Source: Pontiellaceae bacterium
GTDB lineage: Bacteria > Verrucomicrobiota > Kiritimatiellia > Kiritimatiellales > Tichowtungiaceae
Assembly: GCA_025457785.1 (NCBI GenBank)
Contig: JALOTS010000070.1
Coordinates: 1-8,662, forward strand
Reading direction: 5' to 3'
Length of the DNA: 8,662 bases
Shown here: positions 7,291 through 8,662 of the stretch, piece by piece
How positions within the stretch are numbered: the stretch's first letter is position 1
How the letters are laid out: every line of letters begins with the position of its first letter
Translations under genes and position numbers: made by a program
The notes under the pieces: generated by a model
What the model was told of the DNA's origin: nothing
The model's database searches: none
Seen by the model: only the letters and a program-made list of their open reading frames with translations

Positions 7291-7562
7291 GCAGAGGCGC
7301 AAAGCCCGCAGAGCAGGTTGTACCGCGTAGAAACTCTCTGCACGGCTATCTATCCACTTCTTGTTTTTTTTGCACATTTTTTCAAATGAATCCTGCCGGC
7401 AAGCAGACTTTAAGAGAAGTTGTCCGCAGATTTGCACAGATTGACACAGATGTTTCTCTTCAGGTTTTTCTAAAGCCCCTCTGCGGAAATCTGCGTTTAT
7501 CTGCGGATAACCTTTTTGGTTGCGGCTTTGCCTCGCCAGGTTCTCTGCGTCTCTGCGAGGAA
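7285..7562. repeat. Nested inverted-repeat element
   Basis: Outer arms 7285-7303 and 7544-7562 are inverted copies matching at 17 of 19 bases, sharing the core CTCTGCGAGGAA. Inner arms 7424-7442 and 7488-7506 are inverted copies built from CAGATTnnnCAGATT-like units, matching at about 14 of 19 bases. The inner loop is 45 nt. The two arm pairs nest but are off-centre (120 nt on the left, 37 nt on the right between arms). The structure could fold as a long hairpin in RNA or a cruciform in DNA, or be two repeat units inserted in opposite directions. There is no transposase gene. Confidence 0.6.
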
Positions 7563-7610
7563 TAAAAAACCATAACGGATCTCTTTTGGCTGCGGATGCG
7601 CCGCACGGGA
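7515..7610 (+). repeat. Two tandem-like copies of a TTTGGYTGCGG element
   Basis: TTTGGTTGCGG (7515-7525) and TTTGGCTGCGG (7585-7595) are 70 bp apart. The second continues into a TGCGG-atgcg-CCGCA hairpin (7591-7605); the first into a degenerate version, GCGGCTTTGCCTCGCC. The same 11-mer recurs at 3163-3173, over 4 kb away, which suggests a small dispersed genomic repeat of REP-like character. Confidence 0.4.
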
Positions 7611-7847
7611 TTTTTGTGTTAAAAACCCCGCCGCACACAGGCTGAGATTTAAACAGAGAAGAACTAAATCGTGACATCGTTTTACCTTTTGAGTATTTCA
7701 AGTTCTTCCTGCCTGCGGCGCATCTCCAGATTGCTGCGATAAGAAAACTCGGCTGAAAAAATTTGGTGTCAATCGGTTTTCTGAATTCACTGGCGGCCCC
7801 TTTTTTGCCCCCTTTTCCAATGGGCGGACAAACCATTCTCCTCCGGG

Positions 7848-8075
7848 TTACCGGATTTTTAATTTCAGAAATTCATCAACGGTCAGCCCGGCGGCGCGAA
7901 TGAGACTGCGCAGCGTCCCCTTGGCGATCACCTTGTGATCGGGCACAGAGAGCGACGCTATATGACCGTCTTTAACAAGAATGATGTGACTGCCGCGCTG
8001 CCGAACAACCTCCCAGCCGTCACGCTGAAAATACTGAACGACTTTGCGTCCGCTGAGCTGAGGAATCGGCGGCAT
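7848..8075 (-). CDS. hicA: HicA toxin (mRNA interferase)
   Basis: At 75 aa it has the length of HicA, a small dsRBD-fold ribonuclease that cleaves mRNA when its antitoxin HicB is lost. The family pattern is nearly complete: GRKVVQYFQRDGWEVVRQ (9-26), RGSHIILVK (27-35) with the catalytic His30, SVPDHKVIAKGTLRSLIRAAG (43-63) and a TVDEFL end. The start ATG shares one base with the hicB stop (TGATG), so translation is coupled. No residue is missing, so the toxin should be active. The gene order is antitoxin first. A strong purine run after its stop belongs to the repeat region, not to another gene. Confidence 0.93.
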   Translation of the reverse strand: MPPIPQLSGRKVVQYFQRDGWEVVRQRGSHIILVKDGHIASLSVPDHKVIAKGTLRSLIRAAGLTVDEFLKLKIR

Positions 8076-8281
8076 CAGGCCATAACCTCGACCTGACAGG
8101 TTTCGACGGTCAACGGCATTCCCCGCTCGGAACGCACTTCCAGACAGGCGGCGATGGCTTCCCGGATGTTGCGCAAAGCATCGTCATGGTCCTCGCCCTG
8201 ACTGACACATCCGGGGATGGCAGGACATTCGGCGATCCACGCGCCGTCCTCGTCGCGGTAAATTGTAGTCATAAATTTCAT
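8075..8281 (-). CDS. hicB: HicB-family antitoxin
   Basis: The 68-aa protein carries the HicB partial-RNase-H-like fold: MTTIYRDEDGAWIAECPAIPGCVSQGEDHDDALRNIREAIAACLEV. It binds and neutralises HicA. It is the short form with no C-terminal helix-turn-helix or ribbon-helix-helix domain, so DNA binding and autoregulation by this protein alone are uncertain. The ATG at 8281 is chosen because the HicB fold begins directly after it; an ATG at 8272 is also possible, and the frame is open further back to 8440 with non-HicB residues. The Shine-Dalgarno-like GAGAGGAA ends about 15 nt upstream, too far to be ideal, and lies inside the proposed promoter spacer. Confidence 0.9.
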   Translation of the reverse strand: MKFMTTIYRDEDGAWIAECPAIPGCVSQGEDHDDALRNIREAIAACLEVRSERGMPLTVETCQVEVMA

Positions 8282-8288
8282 GGCTGTT

Positions 8289-8317
8289 AAGATAGTTCCT
8301 CTCCGCCCAGTTTGCAA
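8289..8317 (-). promoter_or_regulatory. Candidate hicBA promoter, leaderless geometry
   Basis: On the minus strand TTGCAA (8312-8317) and TATCTT (8289-8294) are separated by exactly 17 bp, each matching the sigma-70 boxes at 4 of 6 positions. Seven bases after the -10 box is the A of the hicB ATG at 8281, so the message could be leaderless or nearly so. The -35 box is palindromic, but I see no longer operator. Confidence 0.45.
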
Positions 8318-8564
8318 CCCCGCCCTTATTTTGATTTTTAGGCATGCCGCGGACGGAACACCAGAGCCCGGTACGCCACCAGCCGTTTCCAGCCGTAAAA
8401 GCGAATCCCGAACCGCCGCCGGAACGGACGGAAAATTCAACCTGAAAAAACCGCTCTACAGCGGAGACGCTACCCCCATGCCAAAAATAAATCACAAAAA
8501 AACCTTGGGACGTTCTTTGAAACCTGCTTATTAAAAGCGTTTTATACGTTTATTCACACAGCGT
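8318..8564. other. Non-genic spacer between hicBA promoter and IS end
   Basis: No convincing gene on either strand: the open frames here begin or end in the hicB region and show no domain. It contains a GGCATGCC palindrome (8341-8348) and the terminator-like hairpin listed separately. Confidence 0.5.
8445..8464 (-). terminator. Candidate intrinsic terminator upstream of hicBA
   Basis: On the minus strand CCGCT-gtag-AGCGG (8464 down to 8451) is followed by six T's (8450-8445). The stem is only 5 bp but GC-rich. It would stop leftward transcripts arriving from beyond the window before they reach the hicBA promoter. Confidence 0.4.
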
Positions 8565-8662
8565 TGTCGGCGGTCGGTTAAAGTGCACCACCCCTGGTCG
8601 ATTCAAAATGCACCACCTTGAGGAATAATTTTGCTTCTATTTTCCGCTTTCTAAACCCGAAA
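8565..8662 (+). mobile_element. Probable IS21-family terminus, cut by the window
   Basis: From TGTCGGCGG at 8565 the sequence has the form of an IS21-family end: a 5' TG, then internal repeats AAAGTGCACCACC (8580-8592) and AAAATGCACCACC (8605-8617), 12 of 13 identical with a 25-bp period. IS21-family ends carry such repeated transposase-binding boxes, often with CACC motifs, before istA. The istA and istB genes would lie to the right, outside the window. It could also be a solo remnant. The call rests on memory of the family's end structure. Confidence 0.55.

Larger units (their letters stand above)
7276..7847. other. 572-bp non-genic, repeat-rich region
   Basis: This stretch lies between hicA and the cytochrome gene. 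I see no RNA gene and no credible protein gene. It holds nested inverted repeats (7285-7562), copies of a TTTGGYTGCGG element (7515-7525 and 7585-7595), and A/T-runs. Although open in one minus frame, that translation is basic and repetitive. A GGAGGAG just before an ATG at 7836 explains why an automatic caller would start there. The part at 7563-7847 shows no further structure that I can name. Confidence 0.7.

Noticed and set aside
7424..7506. Repeated CAGATT units as a CRISPR array
   Set aside because: Units are short, irregular, lack uniform spacers and run in both directions; no cas gene is present.
7276..7836. N-terminal 187 residues of the long cytochrome frame as protein
   Set aside because: They translate repeat DNA, are basic and low-complexity, and would place the signal peptide in mid-protein.
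8280..8534. 84-aa plus-strand frame upstream of hicB
   Set aside because: No family, no Shine-Dalgarno, and it overlaps the hicBA promoter and the terminator-like hairpin.

Overview
The window reads like an accessory-tinged stretch of a Gram-negative chromosome, most likely from the PVC superphylum (Verrucomicrobiota / Kiritimatiellota type). The evidence for this is an SHD1-like secreted protein, a secreted YVTN beta-propeller fused to a di-haem MauG/CcpA-type cytochrome, a late lipid A-type acyltransferase (so an outer membrane), and few recognisable Shine-Dalgarno sites. No marker gene fixes the taxon, so this is inference.

Layout, left to right. (1) 1-458 (-) is the 5' part of a secreted SHD1-like protein that runs off the window edge. 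(2) Divergent from it, a rightward cluster holds a secreted transglutaminase-like protein with a helical repeat tail (607-2373), a 6-phosphogluconolactonase (2407-3153) and a LOG-family protein (3264-3992). (3) Convergent with the LOG gene, and overlapping its end by 13 bp, is an LpxL/HtrB-like acyltransferase (3980-4921, -). (4) Further right, still on the minus strand, are the propeller/di-haem cytochrome gene (5461-7275) and a small unknown gene just downstream (5103-5426). (5) 7276-7847 is a non-genic block with nested inverted repeats and short dispersed repeats. It stays open in the cytochrome frame, so naive gene calling adds about 187 false N-terminal residues. (6) A hicB-hicA toxin-antitoxin pair (8281 to 7848, -) follows, with a good promoter candidate placed for a leaderless message. 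(7) At the right edge, 8565-8662 looks like one end of an IS21-family element, cut by the window.

The metabolic and envelope genes look like ordinary chromosomal content: oxidative pentose phosphate pathway, LOG-type nucleotide hydrolase and lipid A acylation. The right 1.4 kb (repeats, toxin-antitoxin, IS end) looks like a mobile or recombination-prone zone next to the cytochrome gene. I found no clear new multi-gene system. The most unusual structure is the nested inverted-repeat leader of the cytochrome gene, where the repeat itself seems to supply the ribosome binding site for a TTG start.
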